64,000 nt of DNA from Lachnospiraceae bacterium (GTDB lineage: Bacteria > Bacillota > Clostridia > Lachnospirales > Lachnospiraceae): contig CAJTFX010000003.1 in NCBI GenBank assembly GCA_910575555.1, positions 62,001 through 126,000 on the forward strand, read 5' to 3'. Shown in pieces: positions 1-7,298 of this stretch. The translations under genes and the position numbers were made by a program. The notes under the pieces were generated by a model. The model was given only the letters and a program-made list of their open reading frames with translations, had not been told where the DNA came from and made no database searches. How positions within the stretch are numbered: position 1 is the first letter of the stretch; each line of letters opens with the position of its first letter.

Positions 1-1
1 A

Positions 2-715
2 AATATCCATGTGGCAATTTTCTGCAGTCCCCACAATCCCTGCGGCCGTGTCTGGGAGCGGTGGGAGTTGGAAAAAGCAATGGAGATCTATAAAAACAAT
101 GAATGTCTTGTGATTTCCGATGAAATCTGGTCTGACATTATTCTGGAAGGGCATAAGCACATCCCCACGCAGATGGTCAGCGAGGATGCCAGAAACCGCA
201 CCGTGGCGGTGTATGCTCCAAGCAAGACCTTTAACCTGGCCGGCCTGGTGGGAAGCTATCATATTATATATAACAAGTACCTCAGGGACCGCACCGTGGC
301 AAAAGGCAGCAAGCCCCATTACAATGATATGAACGTGCTTTCCATGCATGCGCTTCTGGGGGCTTACCGTCCGGAAGGGTACGAATGGGTGGACGAGCTT
401 CGCCAGGTCATTACCGGAAACGTCAACTATGCCTGCGATTACATCCAGGAGCATTTCAAAGGGGTGGAAGTGTTCCGTCCGGAAGGAACCTATATGCTTT
501 TTATGGACTGCAGCAAATGGTGCGAAGCCCATAATAAGACCATTGATGAACTGGAGCAGGCGGCCTGGGATGTGGGCGTGGCCTGGCAGGACGGCAGAAT
601 GTTCCATGGGCCATGTTCGGTGCGCATGAATCTGGCCCTTCCGCTGAGCCGGGTCAAAGAAGCCTTTGAACGGCTGGACAAGTATGTGTTTAACGGCGGG
701 TTGGCAATAGAATAA
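2..715 (+). CDS. MalY/PatB-family PLP aminotransferase (C-S lyase type), 5' end cut by window
   Basis: Fold-type I PLP enzyme of the MalY/PatB group, whose members cleave cystathionine or cysteine (beta C-S lyase) or act as aminotransferases in the cytosol. The open frame runs from the window edge, so about 150 N-terminal residues are missing. Visible motifs are SPHNPCGRVW (the family hallmark around the active-site Asn), SDEIWSDI (the Asp that contacts the pyridine nitrogen) and APSKTFNLAGL, which holds the PLP-binding Lys. A late Arg in CSVRMNLALP should bind the substrate carboxylate. A terminator follows directly, so this gene ends its transcript. The family is clear; the substrate is not. 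Confidence 0.9.
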   Translation, partial: NIHVAIFCSPHNPCGRVWERWELEKAMEIYKNNECLVISDEIWSDIILEGHKHIPTQMVSEDARNRTVAVYAPSKTFNLAGLVGSYHIIYNKYLRDRTVAKGSKPHYNDMNVLSMHALLGAYRPEGYEWVDELRQVITGNVNYACDYIQEHFKGVEVFRPEGTYMLFMDCSKWCEAHNKTIDELEQAAWDVGVAWQDGRMFHGPCSVRMNLALPLSRVKEAFERLDKYVFNGGLAIE

Positions 716-765
716 TTTTAAGGGCTGTCCCGGGAAGGCTGCCGGTAAACGGCAGATGATACAGG

Positions 766-820
766 ACTGCCGCAGGAAGGATGAAATGGTTATGATTCTC
801 CTTTATGCGGCAGTTTTTTG
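766..820 (+). terminator. Rho-independent terminator after the MalY-like gene
   Basis: ACTGCCGCA at 766-774 pairs with TGCGGCAGT at 806-814. The inner part of the loop can extend the stem (GGAAGGA against TCTCCTT), and the hairpin runs into TTTTTTG. Confidence 0.85.
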
Positions 821-836
821 TTGGGAGCGGTTCAGA

Positions 837-1070
837 GCGAACAATCTATATTTCGATACACAGGGACTGCCGGATTGCCCTTTGGCGAAACAAACAGTTT
901 ATGGGTGTATTGTGTGAAGGTGAAATCCACTGTTTACGGAGACTTAGGAAGGAAGGCTTTCCTGACTTCCTTAGTCGAAGTTAGCAGTTAGTTCGCCGGA
1001 ACGCTGCCCAGTTTGTGTGTCAAAGGGCAATCTGGCAGTTCCGTCTGTATCCCAATATAAAATGTTCGCT
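837..1070. repeat. Repeat family A, copy 1 (about 234 bp, long imperfect terminal inverted repeats)
   Basis: The element starts GCGAACAATCTATATTTCG and ends with a near inverse copy (CAAAGGGCAATCTGGC ... AATGTTCGC), giving imperfect arms of about 50 bp that both contain the core ACTGCC(G/A)GATTGCCCTTT. The same sequence lies in the opposite orientation at 34899-35144, with shorter derivatives at 4888-4970 and 35401-35442. No credible gene lies inside, so it looks like a MITE or other non-coding mobile repeat. It occupies most of the gap between the MalY-like gene and the aminopeptidase. Confidence 0.8.
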
Positions 1071-1153
1071 GCAGTATTAGAGCGGTTAAAAAATTAACGT
1101 TGCAGCCCAAAACTGAAGGGTTGTAAATTTTCTCATTTCCATTCTGGATACAG

Positions 1154-1182
1154 TGGAAAAAAATATTCAGATATAGTATAAT
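1154..1182 (+). promoter_or_regulatory. Candidate promoter of the M18 aminopeptidase gene
   Basis: A perfect TATAAT lies at 1177-1182. Only a weak -35-like TGGAAA is found 17 bp upstream. The inferred start is about 40 nt before the ribosome site at 1216. Confidence 0.5.
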
Positions 1183-1227
1183 ATCGAAAGAATGTGCAGA
1201 ATGCACGGCAGTTTCGGAGGTAAAGGA

Positions 1228-2514
1228 ATGGAAGAGAAGTTATTTCATTTAGTGGAAAAAGGAACCAGCGCCGTGATGGTGGTGCAGGAGGCGGCGCGCC
1301 AGTTAGCGGAAGCAGGATTTGAAGAACTGGATTTTGGCACAGGCTGGGGACTGACGGAAAATGGAAGATATTATGTGAAACATCATGATACCACATTGTT
1401 TGCATTTACCATAGGCACGCGGGCGGAATTCCGCAATGGCATCCGAATCGGAGCGGCCCATACAGATTTTCCCTGTCTGCGGATAAAACCGAATCCCGAT
1501 ATTTCTGCCGGGGGATATGGACAGGTGAATGTGGAAGTGTACGGCGGGGCGATTTTAAATACATGGTTAGACAGACCCTTGAGCATCTCTGGCCGGATCG
1601 CGGTGCAGAGCGGGGACGTGATGCATCCAAAGATGCATTATTTTTCGCCGGAACGGCCGCTGCTTGTGATTCCGAATCTTGCCATTCACATGAACCGGGA
1701 AGTCAATAAAGGAGTGGAGCTGAATAAACAGACAGATATGCTTCCGATTCTGGGACTTTTGGATGAAACGGTGAAAGAACAGAAGCTGCTGATGGAGTTT
1801 CTTGCAAAGGAGCTTCAGGTGGAGCCGGAGCAGATTCTGGATTTTGAATTGTGGGTGTACTGCGCTGAGAAGCCCCAATATGCAGGGGTGCAGGAGGAAT
1901 TGATTCTTTCCCCCAGACTGGATAATCTGACCTCTGTCCAGGCGCTTTTGACAGGGCTGATCCGCAGCAGGAGGGAAACCGGATTAAATGTGGCTGCATT
2001 TTTTGATCATGAGGAAGTGGGCAGCCAGACCAAACAGGGGGCCGGTTCTCTGCTGCTTCTCACCCTTCTGGAAAAAATTAATGACAGTGTGCGTAAAACA
2101 GAAGAACAGACCCGGCAAAGCCTTTACAATGCTTTTTTCCTGTCGGTGGACGTGGCTCATGGGCTCCACCCCAATCAAATGGGAAAAATGGATCTGACCA
2201 ACAAACCGGCCCTTGGCCGGGGGCTTTGCATCAAGGAGGCCGGTTCCCAGTCCTATGCCACAGACTGCGAAGCAGTTGCAGCGGTGGAGCAGATCTGCAG
2301 AAAATATAAGATTCCGTATCAGAAATTTGTGAACCGGTCAGATCTTGCGGGAGGCGGAACCCTTGGCTCCATTGCTTCCAGTATTCTTCCGGTTCGGACC
2401 GTGGATGTGGGAGTGCCGGTTCTGGCGATGCATTCCGCAGTGGAAACCATGGGAAGGGCAGATATGGACGGATTGACGAAGCTGATGACGGCTTATTTTT
2501 CAGATTTGGACTAA
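1228..2514 (+). CDS. M18 family aspartyl/general aminopeptidase
   Basis: Cytosolic dinuclear zinc aminopeptidase of peptidase family M18, which removes N-terminal residues from peptides. At 428 aa it has the usual family length. Zinc ligands and catalytic residues are visible: His of AAHTDFPCLRIKP (about residue 78), the FFDHEEVGS block (about 259), HPNQMGKMD, the GGGTLGSI turn, and C-terminal LAMHSAVET with the last His. I chose ATG 1228 because GGAGG ends 7 nt upstream; an in-frame ATG exists at 1192 but has no ribosome site. It follows repeat copy A1 and precedes a lipoprotein gene by about 30 nt, so the two may be co-transcribed. Confidence 0.92.
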   Translation: MEEKLFHLVEKGTSAVMVVQEAARQLAEAGFEELDFGTGWGLTENGRYYVKHHDTTLFAFTIGTRAEFRNGIRIGAAHTDFPCLRIKPNPDISAGGYGQVNVEVYGGAILNTWLDRPLSISGRIAVQSGDVMHPKMHYFSPERPLLVIPNLAIHMNREVNKGVELNKQTDMLPILGLLDETVKEQKLLMEFLAKELQVEPEQILDFELWVYCAEKPQYAGVQEELILSPRLDNLTSVQALLTGLIRSRRETGLNVAAFFDHEEVGSQTKQGAGSLLLLTLLEKINDSVRKTEEQTRQSLYNAFFLSVDVAHGLHPNQMGKMDLTNKPALGRGLCIKEAGSQSYATDCEAVAAVEQICRKYKIPYQKFVNRSDLAGGGTLGSIASSILPVRTVDVGVPVLAMHSAVETMGRADMDGLTKLMTAYFSDLD

Positions 2515-2543
2515 GAGATTAAGAATATGGAAGGAAACTGGAA

Positions 2544-3746
2544 ATGAAATGGATCAGAAGCAGGGCGGCAGTACTGTGTCTGATGGCGCTGCTTGGCGCA
2601 TCCGCAAGTGCATGCTCCCCTTATGATTTGCGGGATTTGCTGCAGGAAGAGCCGGAGAACATAGAGTCTGAGAGTGTGAAAGACAGTCAGAATCAGCAGA
2701 AAGCAGAAGCTCCCGCAGCGGATACCTGGCAGTTGGAAAAGCCCCAGCGGGAACAGATTTCGGTGGGCAAATATGCCTATGAACATCTGGATCAGCAGGG
2801 ACAGGTGATATATGATGAGATGCTGACTGCAATTTTAAATCATGAAGAGAAAATCAGGCTGTCCACAACGGATTTGGATTTGATGCGTAAAGCTTATACG
2901 GCAGTCTGCGGGGATTACGGCGGCCTGTTCTGGGTGGAAGGATATGTATTTACCAGGTACACCAAAGGGGAGGAACTGGTAAGTCTGGAGTTTGCCCCTA
3001 AATATACCATGTCAGAAGAGGAGCGGAAGATTACCCAGGCTCAGATCGATGAGATTGTGGACTTGTGGATGAATGGAATTTCCATCAATGATACGGATTA
3101 TGAGAAAGCAAAGTATGTCTATGAGCTTTTAGCGCTGAATACGGAGTATGTTCCGGACGCCACAGACAGCCAGAATATTATCAGTGTGTTTATCAAGCAG
3201 CAGACGGTGTGTCAGGGCTATGCCTGTGCGGTTCAGTATCTTCTTGGACAGCTTGGGATTCAGAGCGTGATTGTCAGCGGCACTGCCCTGGGAGACGCCC
3301 ATGCCTGGAACCTGATTTGCCTGGACGGAGAATATTATTATATGGACGCCACCTGGGGAAATAACGGTTACCGGAATAAAGAGGGACTGGAAACTTCTTT
3401 TATTGATTATAATTATATGGCCATGACAACTGCAGAAATGATGATGGGGCATGTGCCGGATGCAGAAATTGAACTGCCGGAATGTACGGCGGTGATGAAT
3501 AATTATTATATCAAAGAGGGAACCTATATTGAGGAATGGAATCCGGAATGGATGGGCGCGCTGCTGACAGAGGCCTGGATGCAGGGACAGGTGGTGACGC
3601 TGCGGTTTTCCGATGAAATTCTGAAAAAGCAGGCGTTTCGGTATTTTATTGAAGAAGGATACATTGCAGATTATTGCGATGGGATCACAGAAGTCAATTA
3701 TATTGAGGATAATATGTGGAAAGAGATCAGTTTTTGTTTTAACTGA
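2544..3746 (+). CDS. Lipoprotein with transglutaminase-like domain
   Basis: A 400-aa exported protein. The N-terminus has basic residues, a hydrophobic stretch and a lipobox-like end (SASAC), so Cys at about residue 24 is probably lipidated and membrane anchored. An acidic, Gln-rich linker follows. The C-terminal half carries a transglutaminase/protease-like fold with the full Cys-His-Asp triad: VCQGYACA (about 228), GDAHAWN (about 251) and YYMDATWG (about 267). Bacterial members of this group are cysteine proteases or peptidoglycan-linked proteins; the substrate here is unknown. Ribosome site AAGGAAACTGGAA precedes the ATG. A terminator follows. Confidence 0.85.
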   Translation: MKWIRSRAAVLCLMALLGASASACSPYDLRDLLQEEPENIESESVKDSQNQQKAEAPAADTWQLEKPQREQISVGKYAYEHLDQQGQVIYDEMLTAILNHEEKIRLSTTDLDLMRKAYTAVCGDYGGLFWVEGYVFTRYTKGEELVSLEFAPKYTMSEEERKITQAQIDEIVDLWMNGISINDTDYEKAKYVYELLALNTEYVPDATDSQNIISVFIKQQTVCQGYACAVQYLLGQLGIQSVIVSGTALGDAHAWNLICLDGEYYYMDATWGNNGYRNKEGLETSFIDYNYMAMTTAEMMMGHVPDAEIELPECTAVMNNYYIKEGTYIEEWNPEWMGALLTEAWMQGQVVTLRFSDEILKKQAFRYFIEEGYIADYCDGITEVNYIEDNMWKEISFCFN

Positions 3747-3760
3747 CGGATTGCAGCAGG

Positions 3761-3798
3761 GCCGCTTTTGCATGGATGATGCAGAAGCGGCTGTTTTT
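3761..3798 (+). terminator. Rho-independent terminator after the lipoprotein gene
   Basis: GCCGCTTTTGCAT at 3761-3773 pairs with ATGCAGAAGCGGC at 3779-3791 (one wobble), followed by TGTTTTTC. Confidence 0.8.
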
Positions 3799-3904
3799 CG
3801 CTTACGGTATTTGGCGTGTTGTTTGCTTACAGTGCTTGGCCGTGTTTTTCGCTTACGGTGCTTGGCCGCATTTTCGCCTACGGTGTCTGGCCGCGTTTTT
3901 CAGC
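3793..3904. repeat. Degenerate 25-26 bp tandem repeat, four units plus a partial
   Basis: Units of the type GTTTTTCGCTTACGGTGCTT + GGCCGT begin at about 3793, 3818, 3844 and 3870, with a partial fifth unit from 3895. They start inside the T tract of the terminator and fill the first part of the gap before degV. No gene is seen in them. Confidence 0.75.
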
Positions 3905-4031
3905 AAAATTCTGTAAATGGGGCTTTTCAAAGGAAAATATTTATGTTAGTATTAAGTGGTATTAAAAACTATGTACAATTATTTTGAATATCGAATAAAA
4001 TGAGAAGCAATACTATATCAGGAGGAAGAAC

Positions 4032-4871
4032 ATGAGCTATAAAATCGTAATAGACAGCTGCGGGGAACTGACCGAAGAGTTGAAACAGGACGGGCATTTT
4101 GAAAGCGTGCCGTTGGAAATTTTTGTGGATGATTACCACATTGTGGATGATGAGACCTTTGATCAGGCAGAATTTTTAAAACGTGTGGCGGCAAGCCCCA
4201 ACTGTCCCAAATCCACATGCCCTTCGCCGGAGCGGTATGTGGAAGCCTTTGACTGCGGAGCAGATCACGTCTATGGTGTGACCCTTTCTTCACAGCTCAG
4301 CGGTTCCTACAACAGCGCAGAATTGGGGAAGAAGCTTTATATAGAGGAAAAGGGCGATAAGAAAATTCATATTTTCGATTCCAAATCCGCTTCTGTGGGA
4401 GAGACTCTGGTTGGAATGAAGATTCAGGAATGTGAGGAAGCGGGACTGTCCTTTGAAGAGGTAATTGAGAAGGTGGAATCATTTATTGCGGAGAAAAACA
4501 CTTCCTTTGTTCTGGAAACCTTAGAAACCCTCAGGAAAAACGGAAGGTTAAGCAATCTTAAGGCTTTTGTGGCCAATACGCTGAACATCAAGCCTGTGAT
4601 GGCGGGAAGCCCGGAAGGAACCATTTACCAGTTGGGACAGGCAAGAGGAATTACGAAAGCAGTGGATAAGATGATCAAAGACCTGATTTCCAAAACGGTT
4701 AATCCCAAAGAAAAAATACTTGCGATTTCCCATTGCAACTGCCCGGAAAGAGCCAGGGCTGCAGTGGATAAAATAAAGCAGATGGCAGAATTCAAGCGGA
4801 TTATTGTGGTGGACACAGCCGGCATCAGCAGTATGTATGCCAGTGACGGCGGAATTATTATGGTTGTGTAA
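4032..4871 (+). CDS. degV: DegV family fatty-acid-binding protein
   Basis: DegV proteins are small cytosolic lipid carriers; some act as FakB subunits that present fatty acids to the kinase FakA. This 279-aa protein has the usual length and pattern: an N-terminal VIDSCGEL strand-turn (normally DSTADL/DSCGDL), TCPSPERY with the TxxPS-type fatty-acid carboxylate contact, VTLSSQLSGSYNSA, FDSKSASVGETL, the LETLRKNGRLS segment, and NIKPVMAGSPEG. AGGAGG lies just before the ATG. No fakA gene is in view, so the link to fatty-acid activation is by family only. Confidence 0.92.
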   Translation: MSYKIVIDSCGELTEELKQDGHFESVPLEIFVDDYHIVDDETFDQAEFLKRVAASPNCPKSTCPSPERYVEAFDCGADHVYGVTLSSQLSGSYNSAELGKKLYIEEKGDKKIHIFDSKSASVGETLVGMKIQECEEAGLSFEEVIEKVESFIAEKNTSFVLETLETLRKNGRLSNLKAFVANTLNIKPVMAGSPEGTIYQLGQARGITKAVDKMIKDLISKTVNPKEKILAISHCNCPERARAAVDKIKQMAEFKRIIVVDTAGISSMYASDGGIIMVV

Positions 4872-4887
4872 CGGTATAAAAAGAACC

Positions 4888-4970
4888 GCTTTGAATATTG
4901 TTTTATGTTTGGATACGGAGGCCGCTGCCGGATTGCCCATTCACACACAAATCGGGCAATCCGGCAGTTC
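4888..4970. repeat. Repeat family A, collapsed hairpin derivative
   Basis: GCTGCCGGATTGCCC at about 4923-4937 and GGGCAATCCGGCAG at about 4955-4968 are the two terminal cores of family A brought close together, with the interior of the full-length copies missing. The upstream flank (TTTATGTTTGGATACGG) also matches the outer arm of the full copies. Lying after degV, it could act as a terminator-like hairpin, though it has no T tract. Confidence 0.65.
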
Positions 4971-4972
4971 AT

Positions 4973-4994
4973 ATTACTCCGGCGGTTAAATATG
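4973..4994. repeat. Repeat family B, solo terminal fragment
   Basis: Starts ATTACTCCGGCGGTTAAATA, matching the first 20 nt of the 28-bp terminal repeat of the complete element at 53589-53748. The rest of the element is absent. It directly abuts the family A hairpin. Confidence 0.65.
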
Positions 4995-5027
4995 TATGGA
5001 AGTATCAGTTGTATTCTTCCGGAGTTC

Positions 5028-5468
5028 TCATTCCCCGGTGTAAGCGGCTTTATCAAGAGCCGACTGGATCGCATTTAACAGAACCATGGAGGTATATTGG
5101 TTGTCGTCCCCGTAAGAAATGTTTTCCATGGACTGTTTTTCATAAATCTGCTCAGTCAGGTTATCCAGAGCAGGCTGCATCAGCGGATACATGGCAGCGG
5201 TGGCTTCATCCAGATTTACCAGGGTAATAGAGTTGATATGATTCTCATCTACTACGACTTCCACGTCTATGGCATTGTCATTTAGTTGTATGGAGGAAGT
5301 ATATACCCCCGCCGTATATTTCATGGTTTCTTCCGCAGCTTTGTCTTTGTCATCCGGCAGGAACATAAAGATCAGCAGTAAAATCAACAGAATTCCAAGT
5401 ACTGCGAAAATCGCTGTGTAGACTACTTCTTTTAAATGCAGAACAACAATTTTTGTTTTTGAACTCAC
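5028..5468 (-). CDS. Membrane-anchored protein with FMN_bind-like domain
   Basis: A 146-aa protein with a short basic N-terminus, one transmembrane segment (about residues 14-36, rich in Ile/Leu) and an extracellular part. The outer domain resembles FMN_bind domains: YTAGVYTSSIQL, then VVVDENHINSITLVNLDE, and near the C-terminus DDNQYTSMVLLNAIQSALDKA, where flavin-transferase targets usually have a (S/T)GAT-type flavinylation site. That Thr context is not canonical, so covalent FMN is uncertain. The start is GTG at 5468, with AAGGAGG just upstream. It is convergent with degV. Confidence 0.65.
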   Translation of the reverse strand: MSSKTKIVVLHLKEVVYTAIFAVLGILLILLLIFMFLPDDKDKAAEETMKYTAGVYTSSIQLNDNAIDVEVVVDENHINSITLVNLDEATAAMYPLMQPALDNLTEQIYEKQSMENISYGDDNQYTSMVLLNAIQSALDKAAYTGE

Positions 5469-5550
5469 AGGATTCCTCCTTAATTTCTCTTTGAACTACT
5501 ATATGAGAAATTGAGATAAAATATTCGTGAGGAAATTTAGAATAAATTTC

Positions 5551-5579
5551 TTTACAAGCCGGATAAAGTGTGCTAAAAT
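5551..5579 (+). promoter_or_regulatory. Candidate sigma-A promoter P1 of the polysaccharide locus
   Basis: TTTACA at 5551-5556, a 17-bp spacer, and TAAAAT at 5574-5579 with an extended -10 TG at 5571-5572. Transcripts from it would carry an untranslated leader of about 420 nt before the first glycosyltransferase gene. Confidence 0.65.
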
Positions 5580-5640
5580 ATAAAACGTTATAGTGGGAGG
5601 AAAGAAACGGTGGCGCGGATTCCTATCTCATGATAAATAT

Positions 5641-5683
5641 GCATTCCAGAAAATTTCCTGCCGGAAATCAGCAGAAGGAATGC
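5641..5683 (+). other. Two-part stem-loop in the polysaccharide leader
   Basis: GCATTCC at 5641-5647 pairs with GGAATGC at 5677-5683. Inside, ATTTCC at 5653-5658 pairs with GGAAAT at 5663-5668 around a TGCC loop. Such bulged hairpins near the start of long polysaccharide leaders can be sites for specialised NusG paralogues (LoaP/UpxY-like). No such gene is in this window, so that role is only a possibility. Confidence 0.45.
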
Positions 5684-5761
5684 GAAGATTTATTATTATC
5701 GAAATTTTTCAAAAGAGTATTGACAAAATTTAAATAAAATGTTACCAGATTTATAAAAATA

Positions 5762-5790
5762 TTGACAAAGAACAGGAAGAAAACGATAAT
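5762..5790 (+). promoter_or_regulatory. Candidate sigma-A promoter P2, immediately before the AGAGA repeat
   Basis: TTGACA at 5762-5767, 17-bp spacer, GATAAT at 5785-5790, almost consensus. Transcription would start at about 5797, the first base of the AGAGA repeat, so repeat number could change the initially transcribed sequence. Confidence 0.6.
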
Positions 5791-5860
5791 GTTGTTAGAG
5801 AAGAGAAGAGAAGAGAAGAGAAGAGAAGAGAAGGCTAGCATAGCGGTTGGTTTAATTTAA
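5789..5860 (+). CDS. Possible 23-codon leader peptide across the AGAGA repeat
   Basis: ATG at 5789 with AGGAAG 9 nt upstream opens a 23-codon frame. The repeat encodes a charged Lys-Arg-Glu stretch, and TAA falls at 5858-5860, only 3 nt before the terminator stem. It would be translated only on transcripts from the upstream promoter P1, because the ATG overlaps the -10 of P2. Because the repeat unit is 5 bp, a change of one unit shifts the frame and moves the stop about 17-22 nt upstream. This is a position-based inference; there is no homology support for such a short frame. Confidence 0.3.
   Translation: MLLEKRREEKRREEKASIAVGLI
5797..5831. repeat. Pentanucleotide microsatellite (AGAGA)7
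   Basis: Seven perfect AGAGA units in the leader of the polysaccharide locus, between promoter P2 and the terminator at 5864. Perfect short tandem repeats of this length are prone to slipped-strand copy-number change. Confidence 0.9.
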
Positions 5861-5863
5861 ATA

Positions 5864-5922
5864 AAATCCCAGACAAATAAGGCAGAGTCAAATTGACTGC
5901 CTTATTTGTCTGGGATTTTTTT
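5864..5922 (+). terminator. Strong intrinsic terminator in the leader of the polysaccharide locus (attenuator candidate)
   Basis: The 22-bp arm at 5864-5885 (AAATCCCAGACAA...) is perfectly complementary to 5897-5918, with an 11-nt loop and a run of seven T at 5916-5922. No stable gene precedes it, and the first polysaccharide gene begins 83 nt later with no good promoter visible in between. Read-through or antitermination must therefore be part of expression. Confidence 0.88.
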
Positions 5923-6004
5923 GCGTTGATTTTATTCTATGGAATATATATTTTTATTCCATGGAATACATATCGCATTTATTCAGCAAAAATGAAAGGG
6001 AGAG

Positions 6005-7264
6005 ATGAAAGTGAAGAGAAATGTTTGGATATTAAATCATTATGCAGCAGATATGATGCTCCAAAAAGCCGGCAGGCATTATTGGATGGCAAAAGAGTTA
6101 TTAAATCGAGGATACCGTCCGGTTATTTTTTGCGCAAATGCGATACATAATTCAGATCAGGTGATAGAAATAGATGGAGACTATACGGTGAAAAAACAGG
6201 AAGGAATTATTTTTGTCATCGTAAAGACCCATCCTTATGTGGGGAACGGAATCAGCCGTATCCGTAATATGGCGGAATTCTATTGGAACGTGAAAAAGGT
6301 TATGAAGAAGTGTTGGCGGGCCGGGAAAAGACCGGATGTTATACTGGCCTCCCATGTACATCCATTGACCTGTAAGGCGGGAATTGAGATGGGAGGAAAA
6401 TGGAAGGTACCCTGTATTGTGGAAATTCGTGATTTATGGCCGGCAGAACTGATATCATTGGGCGCTGTAAAAGAAAAGAGTCTGATAACGGCTATGCTGT
6501 ATTCTCTGGAAAAATATCTGTACCGCAAAGCTGCGGCTGTGGTATTTACCATGGAAGGAGGGGCCAGGTATATTCATGATAAAAAGTGGGATACGGCTCA
6601 GGGCGGGCCGATAAATTTAAGAAAAATTCATTATATCAATAACGGAGTGGATCTTAAGGGATTTGAAGAAAATGCGATTCGGTATCCAACGCAGGATGAG
6701 GATTTGAGGGATGAAAGGTTTTTTAATTTGGTCTATACCGGTTCTATCCGAAAGGCAAATCAAATTGACGCGCTGCTGGACACCGCAAAAGAATTACAGG
6801 ATGAACCGGCAATCCGTTTTCTGATTTGGGGAGCAGGCGATTATCTGCCGCAGATTCAAAGGCGAATTCAGGAAGAGAAAATTGCGAATGTAAAATATAA
6901 AGGGCTGGTGAAGAGAAAAGAAATACCAGGGATTTTAGTAGAGAGTGATGTCAATATTATGTGTTGGCAGAATATGGATGCGCTGAAATATGGCTGCAGT
7001 TACAATAAAATGTTTGAATATCTTGCAGCAGGGAAGCCGATTTTTTCCATGGTGCATACGGGATATAGCATCCTGAAGAAAAACAGCTGCGGATATGAGA
7101 CAAAGGGAAACACTCCCAAAGAGTTTGGGAGAGACATCAGGGAATTATATCATATGTCCGAGGCGCAGAGAGAGTTATTGGGAGAAAATGCGGTGAAAGC
7201 AGTAAAACAGTTTGATTTTAAAGTGCTGACGGGAAAACTGATAAAAATTATAGAAGAGTTGTAA
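6005..7264 (+). CDS. Glycosyltransferase family 4 (WbuB-like)
   Basis: A 419-aa GT-B fold retaining glycosyltransferase, probably adding a sugar to a lipid-linked surface glycan intermediate on the cytosolic face. The N-terminus MKVKRNVWILNHYAADM resembles WbuB-type enzymes. The C-terminal donor domain shows NLVYTGSIRKANQ, FLIWGAGDYLPQI and the E-x7-E-type region CSYNKMFEYLAAGKPIFS, where the first Glu-like position is changed. The ATG has a purine-rich site (AAAGGGAGAG). It is the first gene of the locus, behind the leader terminator. No priming sugar-phosphate transferase precedes it. Confidence 0.85.
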   Translation: MKVKRNVWILNHYAADMMLQKAGRHYWMAKELLNRGYRPVIFCANAIHNSDQVIEIDGDYTVKKQEGIIFVIVKTHPYVGNGISRIRNMAEFYWNVKKVMKKCWRAGKRPDVILASHVHPLTCKAGIEMGGKWKVPCIVEIRDLWPAELISLGAVKEKSLITAMLYSLEKYLYRKAAAVVFTMEGGARYIHDKKWDTAQGGPINLRKIHYINNGVDLKGFEENAIRYPTQDEDLRDERFFNLVYTGSIRKANQIDALLDTAKELQDEPAIRFLIWGAGDYLPQIQRRIQEEKIANVKYKGLVKRKEIPGILVESDVNIMCWQNMDALKYGCSYNKMFEYLAAGKPIFSMVHTGYSILKKNSCGYETKGNTPKEFGRDIRELYHMSEAQRELLGENAVKAVKQFDFKVLTGKLIKIIEEL

Positions 7265-7298
7265 AGTAATTTTTGTGGAGTTTCAGGGAGGAATGAGA

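Noticed and set aside
3129-3773. A 214-codon minus-strand frame opposite the transglutaminase-like lipoprotein gene
   Set aside because: No ribosome site or family; the plus-strand protein has a lipobox and a complete Cys-His-Asp triad.
5501-5600. Invertible promoter (inverton) for the polysaccharide locus
   Set aside because: No convincing inverted repeats flank the promoter region; only short AT-rich dyads such as AAATTT/AAATTT were seen.
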